Positions 48,181 to 57,104 of a stretch of 64,000 bases of DNA are shown here, piece by piece. The position numbers and the translations under genes were made by a program. The stretch spans positions 1 through 64,000 of the forward strand of contig NZ_JAJCTH010000001.1 in the NCBI RefSeq assembly GCF_020594515.1, read 5' to 3'. The stretch comes from Rhodoferax sp. U2-2l (GTDB lineage Bacteria; Pseudomonadota; Gammaproteobacteria; Burkholderiales; Burkholderiaceae_C). Numbering within the stretch: position 1 is the stretch's first letter; each line of letters begins with the position of its first letter. The notes below the pieces were generated by a model. That model saw only the letters and a program-made list of their open reading frames with translations, had not been told where the DNA came from and searched no databases.

Positions 48181-49836
48181 ATGTTCGCAGATTTAAAGCT
48201 ATCGACACGACTAATATTTTCATTTATTGCTGTTTTGTTGTTAACGGCGTTTATGGGGGGGTTCTCGGTTTATCAGTTGGCTGAGGTTAATAAAGCCTCT
48301 ACTGATATGAGTGAAAACTGGATGCCTAGCATTCGCACCGTTTCGGAGATGAATACCAACACCTCCGACTTTCGTATCGCCGAGGTACAGCATGTTTTTT
48401 CGCAGACGGCCCAAGAAATGGCGGCTTATGAGCAGACCATGGCGCAGTTGACAAGCGTTTTTGACAAAAACAAAGCTGACTACGAGAAGCTGATTTCCGA
48501 TGCCGAGGAAAAGAAACTCTACGATGGGTTCAGTGACAAATGGAATCGCTATTTGGAGATGCACAAGAATTTGCTTGACTTCTCTCGAAGCGAGAAACCC
48601 GAAGAAGCCAAGGCGCTGCTTCGTGGGGACTCAAAAAAGTTGTATGACGAAGCCAGTGATGCACTGCAAAAGTTGGTTGCTTTGAATGAGGAGGGTGGCC
48701 AACAAGCCAGCCTGGAAGGTGATGCGCTTTACGCATCTGCGCGCATGTGGATCTTTAGTGTGTTGCTTGCGGCCGTGGCTTTGGGGGCCTTGTTGGCGGT
48801 ATTGGTCATTCGCAGTGTTTTGGCACAGCTTGGTGGTGATCCCAGCTATGCCCGTGAGATGGTGGTCCAGCTTGCTGAAGGGGATCTGACCATGGAGATT
48901 CTGACCAAGCCCAAGGACAACTCCAGCTTGCTGTTTGCCATGAAGACCATGCTTGGCAAGCTGTCACAAGTGGTGTCCGATGTGAACTCGGGCGCCCAAG
49001 CCTTAGCCAGTGCCTCCGAAGAGGTCAGCGCTACCGCGCAAAGTCTGTCGCAAGCTGCCAGCGAACAAGCCTCAGGGGTTGAAGAAACCAGTGCCAGCAT
49101 CGAGCAAATGACCGCCAGCATTGCGCAAAACACCGAAAACGCCAAGATCACCGACGGCATGGCCAGCAAGGCCGCCAAGGACGCCTCCGATGGCGGTGAA
49201 GCCGTTAACGCCACGGTCGACGCCATGAAACAGATCGCCAAAAAGATCGGCATCATCGACGACATTGCCGCGCAAACCAACCTGCTGGCCCTGAACGCTG
49301 CCATTGAAGCGGCCCGGGCTGGTGAACACGGCAAGGGCTTTGCCGTGGTCGCCGCCGAAGTGCGCAAACTTGCTGAACGCAGCCAGATTGCGGCACAAGA
49401 GATTGGCGAAGTGGCCGGTAGCAGCGTGGAGCTCGCTGAAAAAGCGGGCCGCCTGCTGGCTGAAATCGTGCCCAACATCCGCAAAACCTCGGACCTGGTG
49501 CAAGAGATCACGGCCGCCTCCACCGAACAAAGCAGTGGTGTGGGCCAAATCAACTCGGCAGTGAGCCAGCTCAACACCACCACGCAGCAAAACGCATCCA
49601 GCTCCGAAGAGCTGGCCGCGACCTCCGAGGAGATGAGCAGCCAGGCCGAGCAACTGCAACAGACCATGAGTTTCTTCAAGCTCGACGAGTCGTCGTCTCG
49701 CAGGATGCCGCATCAGGTGCGCAAAAGCAGCGCCAGTACCAAGGCCGCGCCCAAGTCGGCGGCCAACCGCGCTGCCCCAAGCCACGCCAGTGCCAGCTCT
49801 GATGACCTGGATGAATCCCAGTTCACCAAGTTCTGA
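48181..49836 (+). CDS. Methyl-accepting chemotaxis protein, chimeric copy
   Basis: A 551-residue receptor. It has transmembrane helix 1 (about 8-30), a periplasmic four-helix-bundle-type domain (31-187), helix 2 (188-208), a HAMP-like stretch and the signalling hairpin with tip [21 protein letters not shown], ending in QFTKF. The first ~650 bases are clearly richer in A and T, and in AT-ending codons, than the surrounding genes. From about 48971 the sequence becomes a near copy of the preceding receptor. This points to a distinct sensor module joined to a duplicated signalling module. It lies 45 AT-rich bases after cheW copy 1. Confidence 0.92.
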   Translation: MFADLKLSTRLIFSFIAVLLLTAFMGGFSVYQLAEVNKASTDMSENWMPSIRTVSEMNTNTSDFRIAEVQHVFSQTAQEMAAYEQTMAQLTSVFDKNKADYEKLISDAEEKKLYDGFSDKWNRYLEMHKNLLDFSRSEKPEEAKALLRGDSKKLYDEASDALQKLVALNEEGGQQASLEGDALYASARMWIFSVLLAAVALGALLAVLVIRSVLAQLGGDPSYAREMVVQLAEGDLTMEILTKPKDNSSLLFAMKTMLGKLSQVVSDVNSGAQALASASEEVSATAQSLSQAASEQASGVEETSASIEQMTASIAQNTENAKITDGMASKAAKDASDGGEAVNATVDAMKQIAKKIGIIDDIAAQTNLLALNAAIEAARAGEHGKGFAVVAAEVRKLAERSQIAAQEIGEVAGSSVELAEKAGRLLAEIVPNIRKTSDLVQEITAASTEQSSGVGQINSAVSQLNTTTQQNASSSEELAATSEEMSSQAEQLQQTMSFFKLDESSSRRMPHQVRKSSASTKAAPKSAANRAAPSHASASSDDLDESQFTKF

Positions 49837-50377
49837 CAGGAGCCGACCATGAACGCACTGGTCAACGCTGACAAAAAGGGCTTGGGCAACCAGGTGGCCA
49901 CCCAGGCTGCGGTCGAGGAAAAGCAGTACCTCACCTTCATGCTGGGTGGCGAGATGTTCTCCATCAGCATTCTGTGCATCAAGGAGATCATCTGGTACGC
50001 CAACCTGACCGAGGTGCCGATGATGCCCGCGTGTATTCGCGGCGTGATCAACCTGCGCGGGGCGGTGGTGCCGGTGATGGACTTGTCCAACCGCTTTGGC
50101 AAGCCCTCCACACCGGTGATCAAAAGCACCTGCATCGTGATTGTCGAGGTGCCGACCGCCGTGGAGGGTGAACACCAGAACATGGGCGTGGTGGTGGATT
50201 CGGTGCAAGCGGTGCTGGAGATCCCGACCACCGAGATTGAGCCTGCGCCGAGTTTTGGCGCCAAGATCCGCTCCGACTTCATTGAGGGTATTGCCAAGGT
50301 CAACGGCAAGTTTGTCATCCTGCTCAACGTCAACCGCGTGCTTTCCACCGAAGAAATCAGCCAGATGGGGCAGGTGG
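48971..50377 (+). repeat. Tandem duplication, copy B (MCP signalling domain plus cheW)
   Basis: Second copy of the segment at 46691-48100, covering the signalling half of the second receptor, its tail, the 12-base spacer with GGAGCCGACC, and cheW copy 2. The upstream sensor region (48181-48960) is not duplicated. Confidence 0.9.
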
Positions 50378-50400
50378 CGGGTACCGCAGAGTTGGGTTGA
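49849..50400 (+). CDS. cheW: Chemotaxis coupling protein CheW, copy 2
   Basis: A 183-residue CheW nearly identical to copy 1. Visible differences include Lys6Asn, His14Asn, a Ser-to-Cys change in SILCIKEIIW, and Val/Ile swaps; the last residues (VAGTAELG) differ. All core motifs are kept (ACIRGVINLRGAVVPVMDLS, DFIEGIAKVNGKFVILLN). The pair of CheWs offers dosage, or a division between the two receptors. ATG start at 49849 with AGGAG upstream. Confidence 0.94.
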   Translation: MNALVNADKKGLGNQVATQAAVEEKQYLTFMLGGEMFSISILCIKEIIWYANLTEVPMMPACIRGVINLRGAVVPVMDLSNRFGKPSTPVIKSTCIVIVEVPTAVEGEHQNMGVVVDSVQAVLEIPTTEIEPAPSFGAKIRSDFIEGIAKVNGKFVILLNVNRVLSTEEISQMGQVAGTAELG

Positions 50401-50491
50401 TCAGCGTCTGAATGGATAAAAAATAGTCGCTTCCAGCCCTTGACCAACAGGGGCGGGATATGGCGAATTGATAAATGTACCGGGAGCCAGC

Positions 50492-51301
50492 GTGCAGGCG
50501 ATAGCCATCACCGACAACGAGTTTGCTCAGTTTCAACGTTTTATCTTTGACGCGGCGGGCATCACCATGGCCGACGCCAAGAAGGCGCTGGTTACCGGGC
50601 GGCTCGGCAAGCGGCTCGCGTTTCATGGCCTGCAGAGTTTTGGTGAGTATTTCAAGCTGCTCAAATCTGGCCTGCACCCGGCCGAGGTGCAGATGGCAGT
50701 GGACCTGCTCACCACCAACGAGACCTATTTTTTTCGCGAACCCAAGCATTTTGAGTTTTTGCGTAGCCAGGCTTTGAAAGAGCGCAGCCGCCCCCAGCCG
50801 TTTCGGGTGTGGAGCGCGGCCAGTTCCAGCGGGGAAGAGGCCTACAGCATGGCGATGGTGCTGGCAGACTGCATGCAGACCACGCCGTGGGAGATTTTGG
50901 GTACCGACATCAGCACCCGGGTGATCGACGGCGCACGCAAGGCCTTGTATTCGATGGAGCGTGGTCGCCATATTCCGACCGAGTACCTGAAACGCTTTTG
51001 CCGCAAGGGCGTCGGGCCCTACGACGGGCAGTTGCTGGTGGAGCGCAGTTTGCGCAGCCATGTCAGCTTCCGTCAGGTGAATCTGAACGCCGCATTGCCT
51101 GAGCTGGGACAGTTTGACATTGTTTTTTTGCGCAACGTGATGATTTATTTCAACAACGACACCAAGCGCGAGGTGGTGGCGCGGGTCATTGCCACCCTCA
51201 AGCCAGGCGGCTATTTTTGTGTCGGGCATTCCGAGAGCCTCAACGACATCACCCAGGCTGTGAAGATGGTGGCCCCGGCGGTCTACCGCAAAGAGGCTTG
51301 A
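50492..51301 (+). CDS. cheR: Chemotaxis methyltransferase CheR
   Basis: SAM-dependent methyltransferase that methylates receptor glutamates. The 269-residue protein has the N-terminal helical domain (FAQFQRFIFDAAGITM), LLTTNETYFFREPKHF, the SAM motif VWSAASSSGEEAYSMA, LGTDISTRVI and FDIVFLRNVMIYF. The GTG at 50492 is chosen for its CGGGAG 5 bases upstream and alignment with homologues; the frame extends to TTG at 50468. The beta-subdomain that binds receptor pentapeptides appears present, matching the QFTKF tails of both long receptors. Confidence 0.93.
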   Translation: MQAIAITDNEFAQFQRFIFDAAGITMADAKKALVTGRLGKRLAFHGLQSFGEYFKLLKSGLHPAEVQMAVDLLTTNETYFFREPKHFEFLRSQALKERSRPQPFRVWSAASSSGEEAYSMAMVLADCMQTTPWEILGTDISTRVIDGARKALYSMERGRHIPTEYLKRFCRKGVGPYDGQLLVERSLRSHVSFRQVNLNAALPELGQFDIVFLRNVMIYFNNDTKREVVARVIATLKPGGYFCVGHSESLNDITQAVKMVAPAVYRKEA

Positions 51302-51302
51302 C

Positions 51303-51836
51303 GTGACCCGCCTGAAAGACCTGATGGACATCTTTCTGCAGCCCGGCGAGCTGTTTGTGGGCGATTCGGCTTTCCAGATTCGCACCATTCTGGGCTCGTG
51401 TGTGTCCATCACCTTGTGGCACCCGCGCTTGCACATCGGTGGCATGTCCCATTTTTTGCTACCCACCCGTACCGTGCCGGTCGCCGGGCATGTGCTGGAT
51501 GGCCGGTATGGCGACGAGGCCTTGCAGTGGATGATGAAGGACTTGCAAGCCTCTGGCGTCAACCCGAAGCAGTGTCAGGCCAAGATTTTTGGCGGCGGCA
51601 ACATGTTCCCCGGCCAGGCGCGCGCCAGTGGTATCGCGGTGGGCCGGCGCAACGGCGAGGCGGCGCGCCAACTGCTGCAGAACGAGGGCATTGAAGTGGT
51701 CAGCGAAAGCCTGTTTGGCTTGGGGCACCGGCAGATTATTTTCAATGTCAGCAACGGGGATGTATGGTCGCGCCAGGTCAGGCCATCGCAGCTGGAGGTG
51801 TCTGCCGAGCAATCGGCTGAAGGGGGCGCGTCATGA
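51303..51836 (+). CDS. cheD: Receptor glutamine deamidase CheD
   Basis: Deamidates receptor glutamines to tune adaptation. The 177-residue protein has the catalytic Cys in [11 protein letters not shown] and His in [12 protein letters not shown], plus [10 protein letters not shown] and the C-terminal [14 protein letters not shown]. The start is GTG at 51303, one base after the cheR stop; its stop overlaps cheB as ATGA. The order cheR-cheD-cheB forms a complete adaptation module. Confidence 0.94.
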   Translation: MTRLKDLMDIFLQPGELFVGDSAFQIRTILGSCVSITLWHPRLHIGGMSHFLLPTRTVPVAGHVLDGRYGDEALQWMMKDLQASGVNPKQCQAKIFGGGNMFPGQARASGIAVGRRNGEAARQLLQNEGIEVVSESLFGLGHRQIIFNVSNGDVWSRQVRPSQLEVSAEQSAEGGAS

Positions 51837-52900
51837 GTCGAATCAAAGTGCTGGTGGTGGACGATTCTGCGGTGGTGCGCCAGGTGGTGACCAGCCAGTT
51901 GTCTGCCGACCCCGAGATCGAGGTGATGGCCGCGGTGGCCGACCCGATTCTGGCGATTGCGCGCATGAAGGTGCAGTGGCCCGATGTGATCGTGCTCGAC
52001 ATCGAGATGCCGCGCATGGACGGCATCACCTTTTTGAAGATGGTGATGGCCGAAAAACCCACGCCGGTGGTGATCTGCTCCACCCTGGTCGAGGCCGGGG
52101 CGCAAACCTCGATGGCGGCGCTGGCAGCCGGTGCGGTCGCCATCATCGCCAAGCCCAAGATGGGGCTGAAACAGTTTCTGGAAGACGCGTCCGAAGACAT
52201 GGTGACCGCCGTCAAGGCCGCCGCCAAGGCCAACGTGAGGGCTTTGCATGTGTCGGCCAAACACACGGCCGACGTGATCATGCCCGCCGCCGACAAACAC
52301 AGCGCCATGATCCAGACCACCGAACGGGTGGTGGCCATTGGCACCAGCACCGGCGGCACGCAGGCCCTGGAGGTGGTGCTGACCGGCCTGCCGCGGGTGA
52401 CACCCGGCATCGTGATCGTGCAGCACATGCCCGAGAAATTCACCGCAGCGTTTGCCCAGCGACTCAACAGCCTGTGCCAGATCGAGGTGAAAGAAGCGCA
52501 AAACAACGACCGCGTCATCAACAGCCGCGCACTGATTGCCCCGGGTGGCAAACACATGTTGTTGCGCCGCACCGGCGCGCAGTATTACGTCGAGGTGATG
52601 GACGGCCCGCTGGTCAACCGGCACCGCCCGTCGGTGGATGTGTTGTTCCGCTCGGTGGCCAAATGCGCCGGGGCCAACGCGCTGGGTGTGATCATGACCG
52701 GCATGGGGGACGACGGCGCCGCAGGTTTGCTGGAAATGCGCAAGGCCGGGGCACGCACCGTGGGCCAGGACGAGGCCAGTTGCGTCGTCTACGGCATGCC
52801 CAAAGAGGCGGTCAAGCGTGGCGGTGTGGAGAAAACCGTGCCGCTCACGGGCATTGGCAAAGAGATCATGCAACAACTCTCAGGCGTGATGGTGCGCTGA
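51833..52900 (+). CDS. cheB: Protein-glutamate methylesterase CheB
   Basis: Response-regulator methylesterase that removes receptor methyl groups when phosphorylated by CheA. The 355-residue protein has a receiver ([40 protein letters not shown]) and an esterase domain with catalytic Ser in [13 protein letters not shown], His in [12 protein letters not shown], and Asp in [15 protein letters not shown] start overlaps the cheD stop by four bases. Confidence 0.95.
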   Translation: MSRIKVLVVDDSAVVRQVVTSQLSADPEIEVMAAVADPILAIARMKVQWPDVIVLDIEMPRMDGITFLKMVMAEKPTPVVICSTLVEAGAQTSMAALAAGAVAIIAKPKMGLKQFLEDASEDMVTAVKAAAKANVRALHVSAKHTADVIMPAADKHSAMIQTTERVVAIGTSTGGTQALEVVLTGLPRVTPGIVIVQHMPEKFTAAFAQRLNSLCQIEVKEAQNNDRVINSRALIAPGGKHMLLRRTGAQYYVEVMDGPLVNRHRPSVDVLFRSVAKCAGANALGVIMTGMGDDGAAGLLEMRKAGARTVGQDEASCVVYGMPKEAVKRGGVEKTVPLTGIGKEIMQQLSGVMVR

Positions 52901-52951
52901 CAAAAGCAGCCAGCCGCCGTTCGGAATGACATCAGGAATCGGAGAAAACGC

Positions 52952-53335
52952 ATGCACATCGAATGGAAAGACAGCTACCAACTGGGTGACCACAACCTGA
53001 ACGTCCAGCACCGCCAATTGTTTGAGCTGGCCAACAAAATACTGGCGACCGACGACGTCGCCACCATCCGGTCGCTGGCCGTGGAGCTGTACCGGCACAC
53101 CCGGATTCACTTTGAGGACGAAGAAGCGCTGATGCGCGAGCGCCAGTACCCGGGCCTGGCGTCACACATCGAGTCGCACAACCGCCTGCTGGGGCGGCTC
53201 AACGGCCTGAGCCAGGCGATTGGCCGGGGCAGGGTGGACAAGGCCGCGCTGCAGGGGCTGATGACCGACTGGGCCATGTTCCACATTCCGCAGGAAGATG
53301 CCCGCTTTGAGGCTTATTTGCTACCCGCGGCGTAA
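52952..53335 (+). CDS. Bacteriohaemerythrin
   Basis: A 127-residue single-domain haemerythrin binding a non-haem di-iron centre and probably O2. Iron-ligand candidates are seen in NVQHRQLFEL, RHTRIHFEDEEALM (His and Glu), HIESHNRLL (paired His) and FHIPQEDARF (His and Asp). The usual Asp before the first QH is Val here, at a second-shell position. ATG start at 52952. It lies 51 bases after cheB and looks like the last gene of the chemosensory operon, in line with an oxygen-related input. Confidence 0.88.
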   Translation: MHIEWKDSYQLGDHNLNVQHRQLFELANKILATDDVATIRSLAVELYRHTRIHFEDEEALMRERQYPGLASHIESHNRLLGRLNGLSQAIGRGRVDKAALQGLMTDWAMFHIPQEDARFEAYLLPAA

Positions 53336-53439
53336 ACGTCAGGGCCGTGGCTGCCCTTGCGGGCGTGATCCGGGCGCCCGGACCTCAGGCGCCAGGGGTA
53401 TCGGGTCGGGGCCAGCGATGACCGCCTGACGTTACCCGG

Positions 53440-54546
53440 TCAAACTTTGGCGCCCAAGGCCAGCGCCGCTGCCCTGGAGGCCGCCAGGGCGGGCGCATCG
53501 GGTGCGGCCAACGTGGGCCAGCCCGACAGGTGCCGTTGGCTGATCTCGCCCAGGGCGTCGATCCATTGCGGGTCGTCGTTCAGGCAAGGGATGTAATGAA
53601 AGACTTGGCCGCCAGCGTGTAAAAAGGCTTCACGCGCTTCCTGGTTGATCTCTTCCAGCGTTTCCAGGCAATCGCTGGTGAAGGCCGGGCACACCACATC
53701 GACCCGTTTCACGCCGGCCTTGCCCATCTCGATCAGGGTCGGCTCGGTGTAGGGCTCCAGCCATTTGGCGCGGCCCAGGCGGGACTGGAAGGTGACCTTG
53801 AACTGGTCGGCGCTCAAGCCCAGCTGGTCCGCCAGCAGACGGGCGGTTTTGAAGCATTCGCAGTGGTAAGGGTCGCCCAGGTGCAGCGTGCGCTCAGGCA
53901 CACCGTGAAAACTCATCACCAGCACGTCGGGGCGGCCATGGTCCTGCCAGTAACGCTGGACAACCCCGCCCAGCGCGGCGATGTAGCGGGCGTCATCGTG
54001 GTAGTGGTTGATGAAGCGCAGCTCCGGCACGTTGCGCACCTGGCCGGCCCATTGGTAGACCGCGTCCCACAGGCTGGCGGTGGTGGTGGCCGAATACTGC
54101 GGGTAGGCCGGCACGATCAACACGCGGGTGGCGCCCTCGGCCTTGAGGGCGTCGAGCTGGCTCGGAATGGAGGTGCTGCCATACCGCATGGCATAACGCA
54201 CCAGCACATGGTGCTGGCGTTGGCTCAGCCAGGCTTGCAGGCCTTTGGCTTGTTTGTCGGTCCAGACCTTCAGCGGCGAGCCTTCGCTGGTCCAGATGCT
54301 GGCGTATTTGGCGCCCGACTCGGCCGGGCGCACCCGCAGCACCACGCCGTGTAACAACACCATCCAGATCAGCCGGGGGATTTCCACCACCCGCGGGTCA
54401 CCCAGAAACTCAGCCAGAAAGCGCCTGACATCCGTGGCGCTGGGGGAGTCGGGTGTGCCGAGGTTGCAATACAAAACGGCGGTACGGGGCGCCTGACCGT
54501 GGGAAAAAGGAGGCTCTGCGGCGTACGGGGCGGAGAAAAGAGACAT
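53440..54546 (-). CDS. hemH: Ferrochelatase HemH
   Basis: Inserts Fe2+ into protoporphyrin IX, the last haem step. The 368-residue protein starts with AVLYCNLGTPDSPSATDVRR and carries the catalytic His in VLMSFHGVPERT, YHCECFKTA, TFQSRLGRAKWLEPYTE, and the C-terminal DCLETLEEINQEARE. It is the standard proteobacterial water-soluble form. The ATG at 54546 is used instead of GTG at 54564. The 104-base convergent gap to the haemerythrin gene holds no coding sequence; the penicillin-acylase gene ends 60 bases upstream. Confidence 0.95.
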   Translation of the reverse strand: MSLFSAPYAAEPPFSHGQAPRTAVLYCNLGTPDSPSATDVRRFLAEFLGDPRVVEIPRLIWMVLLHGVVLRVRPAESGAKYASIWTSEGSPLKVWTDKQAKGLQAWLSQRQHHVLVRYAMRYGSTSIPSQLDALKAEGATRVLIVPAYPQYSATTTASLWDAVYQWAGQVRNVPELRFINHYHDDARYIAALGGVVQRYWQDHGRPDVLVMSFHGVPERTLHLGDPYHCECFKTARLLADQLGLSADQFKVTFQSRLGRAKWLEPYTEPTLIEMGKAGVKRVDVVCPAFTSDCLETLEEINQEAREAFLHAGGQVFHYIPCLNDDPQWIDALGEISQRHLSGWPTLAAPDAPALAASRAAALALGAKV

Positions 54547-54606
54547 CCCCGCATTTTCGCCCACGGCGGCGGTTCCTGGCGCCTGTGGCGTATTTAATAC
54601 GGCGGA

Positions 54607-57012
54607 TCAACGCCTGGCAGGCTGCAGGGTGAGGGTGCTGCGGGTGTTGGCGGCCACGTCGGGCTCAAGGAGGTATTGCTGCATGTAGCCACCCACGGCG
54701 TAAGCGGCGGCCTGGTCCTTGTAATGCCTGTCAAACAACACGCCGCTTTGCCCGACCGGGTTGATGCCGCGCGCCTGGCCGGGCTCGGCAAAGTCGATGA
54801 TGCGCCGGGTGGACGGGCCATACGCCACCGCCCACGGCGCCGGGCCAATCGAGGTGGACTGGTTATTGGGCACCTCGCGCCCGCCGGGCATCTCAAACGG
54901 CCCGACGTTGAAGAACCAGTCCAGGGGTTTTTGCGACGCCAGCGGATGTTTGTGTGTCAGGGTGTGGGCGCGGCCCCAGCCCCAGTCGTTGGGGCTTGTG
55001 CCCAGCGTGGCTTTCAGGTGCGCCACGGTCGCGTGCCAGGCCACACCCACCGTGTCTTGGCGTGACTCGACTTTTTTTGTCTTGAGGTTGTCCCACCAGG
55101 GGGATTCTTCGTCCGCAGCGAGACGGGGCAGGGCCAGGTCGAGTGCGCGGGTGCCGAGCAGGTTTTTGAACTGCATCTCGCCCAACTCATCGGCCAGTGC
55201 GGCGTGGGTCAGCTCGTAGAGAAACTGGGTGAACACGGTGGGCGGGATGTTGAGCGGGGTGTATTGCCCGTCCCACAGGGTCAGGCTGTCAAACACCGAG
55301 CGCTCCAGCGGGTCGCGCACCACCTCGCTGAGCACCGGCAACAGTGGTTTCAGAACCCGCCAGTAGTAGGCGGTCTGGGTGCTGAGTTGCAATGACTGGC
55401 TGTTGAGCGCGTTCCACTGGATGCTGTCATCCCCCAGGCGGTCTTCCAGTGCCTGGGCCCGGTCATACAGGTTGTAATAACCTGCCACCGGCATGCCGCT
55501 GCCAGACAGGGGTTGCTGGTTGGCTGAGACGATGTATCCCCGTCGCGGGTTTTCTTCCTGCGGGTTGTCGCTGAAGCGGTAAAAGCCCAGCTTGTCGGAT
55601 TCTTCTTCCTCCCCGTCGAGGATGAACATGGATTGCACCCCGGTCGGGCGGATTGGCAACTTGGCGGCGGCCCAGTAGCCGATGTCGCCGCTGGCATTGG
55701 CCCAGACGATGTTCAAGCCGGGCGCGTGGATCTGGCTGGCCGCTGCCCGCGCCTTGGGCAGCGTGTCGGCCCGGTTGAGCGCGTAAAACGCCTCCAGCAC
55801 CGGGTTATCGGTTTCCAGAAACGCCCACCACATGGCCATCGGCTTGGTGCCCAGGCTGTCCTGGAAGGCGCTGGTGATCACCGGGCCTTGTGGCGCGCGT
55901 TGCAAGTTCAGCGTGACGGGTTTGGCGCCTTTGACCTGAATGACTTCCTGCGTGGTTTGCAGGTCCACCCACTCGCCCAAATGCGCCACCTGGTTGCGGT
56001 TGTTGGGGTTGGTGCGCAAGCTGATCAGGTCCAGGTCATCGTTCTGGAACATGGTCAGACTCCAGCCAAACCGGTTGTTGTGCCCCAGCAGGGCGGACGA
56101 GTTGAGCGCCTGAAAATGCCCGTACAACTCAAACCCGGGGGCGCTCAGGTGCGCCTCGTACCAGACCGAGGGCACGGCAAACCCGATGTGCGGGTCACCG
56201 GCCAGCAGCGGCTTGCCTCTGGAGCTGCGTTGGCCCGACACGGCCCAGGCGTTGCTGCCCTCAAACAGCGGCACGCCAGCCAGGTCTTGCACCTCGCGGC
56301 TCACTTCGGCCAGCCGGGCCAGCGCTTGCCAGTCGGGTGGCGTCGCGGCAGCGGTTGGTTGGTTCAACACGCCCAGCGGGTGCCATTCCAGGTCAAAAAT
56401 GGCCAGGTAGTCGTCGCCGAGCTCGTCGCGCACATAGGTCAGCACCGGCTCGGTCTTGAAGGCGGCGGCAAAGCTGTAGGCCAGGTAGCCCGAGACGGCC
56501 ACCGTGTCCTGCAGGGTAAAAGGGCGTTTCGGGATGCCGATCAGGTCAAACTCCATCGGCGCCGGGTGGTTGGCCTGAAACTGGTTGATGCCGTCCAGAT
56601 ACGCCAGCTGGGCCTTGACCGCCGGGCTGTTGGTGTCCAGCGCGGCAGCCACTTTGGCGGCGTGTTCACGCAGGCGCAGGGTGCGAAACAACTTGTCCAC
56701 GTTGACCAGCTTGGGGCCCAGCACCTCGGCCAGTTCACCTTGCGCCAGGCGGCGCACCATCTCCATCTGAAACAGCCGGTCTTGCGCATGCACATAACCC
56801 AGCGCCCGGTACAGGTCGGCTTCGTTGGCCGCTTGGATGTGCGGCACGCCACGCTCGTCGTACCGCACGCTGACCGGGGCGCTGAGCCGGGTCAGGTTGA
56901 CCTCGCCCGAGCGTTGGGGCTTTTTGGTGGCCACGTACCAAAAACCGCCACCCACGGTCAGCAGCAGCACGGCCAGCAACAGCCCGGCAGTGATCTTGAG
57001 GGCCGGTTTCAT
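54607..57012 (-). CDS. Penicillin acylase family (Ntn) hydrolase
   Basis: An exported amidohydrolase of the penicillin acylase/acyl-homoserine lactone acylase family, made as a precursor that cuts itself into two subunits. The 801-residue product has an N-terminal anchor or signal (LKITAGLLLAVLLLTVGGGFWYV), the alpha region RDERGVPHIQA-like stretch, a spacer, and the beta-subunit nucleophile Ser at the start of SNAWAVSG (about residue 252). Downstream are LLAGDPHIGF and GHNNRFGWSLT. The acyl substrate is unpredictable: beta-lactam, acyl-homoserine lactone or other amides. ATG start at 57012; minus strand with the hpn genes. Confidence 0.88.
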   Translation of the reverse strand: MKPALKITAGLLLAVLLLTVGGGFWYVATKKPQRSGEVNLTRLSAPVSVRYDERGVPHIQAANEADLYRALGYVHAQDRLFQMEMVRRLAQGELAEVLGPKLVNVDKLFRTLRLREHAAKVAAALDTNSPAVKAQLAYLDGINQFQANHPAPMEFDLIGIPKRPFTLQDTVAVSGYLAYSFAAAFKTEPVLTYVRDELGDDYLAIFDLEWHPLGVLNQPTAAATPPDWQALARLAEVSREVQDLAGVPLFEGSNAWAVSGQRSSRGKPLLAGDPHIGFAVPSVWYEAHLSAPGFELYGHFQALNSSALLGHNNRFGWSLTMFQNDDLDLISLRTNPNNRNQVAHLGEWVDLQTTQEVIQVKGAKPVTLNLQRAPQGPVITSAFQDSLGTKPMAMWWAFLETDNPVLEAFYALNRADTLPKARAAASQIHAPGLNIVWANASGDIGYWAAAKLPIRPTGVQSMFILDGEEEESDKLGFYRFSDNPQEENPRRGYIVSANQQPLSGSGMPVAGYYNLYDRAQALEDRLGDDSIQWNALNSQSLQLSTQTAYYWRVLKPLLPVLSEVVRDPLERSVFDSLTLWDGQYTPLNIPPTVFTQFLYELTHAALADELGEMQFKNLLGTRALDLALPRLAADEESPWWDNLKTKKVESRQDTVGVAWHATVAHLKATLGTSPNDWGWGRAHTLTHKHPLASQKPLDWFFNVGPFEMPGGREVPNNQSTSIGPAPWAVAYGPSTRRIIDFAEPGQARGINPVGQSGVLFDRHYKDQAAAYAVGGYMQQYLLEPDVAANTRSTLTLQPARR

Positions 57013-57104
57013 GGGGTGATGGTAAAAAAAGTCCGGTTCATCGCCGCATCATAAAGGGCGCTTTGGCGGCGGTGAGCCGTGCCCGGCGCATTTCGTCGCT
57101 TGGC

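Noticed and set aside
53335..53433. Inverted repeat AACGTCAGG / CCTGACGTT between the haemerythrin and hemH
   Set aside because: Nine-base arms separated by 81 bases with no T-run; could occur by chance, and no terminator can be claimed.
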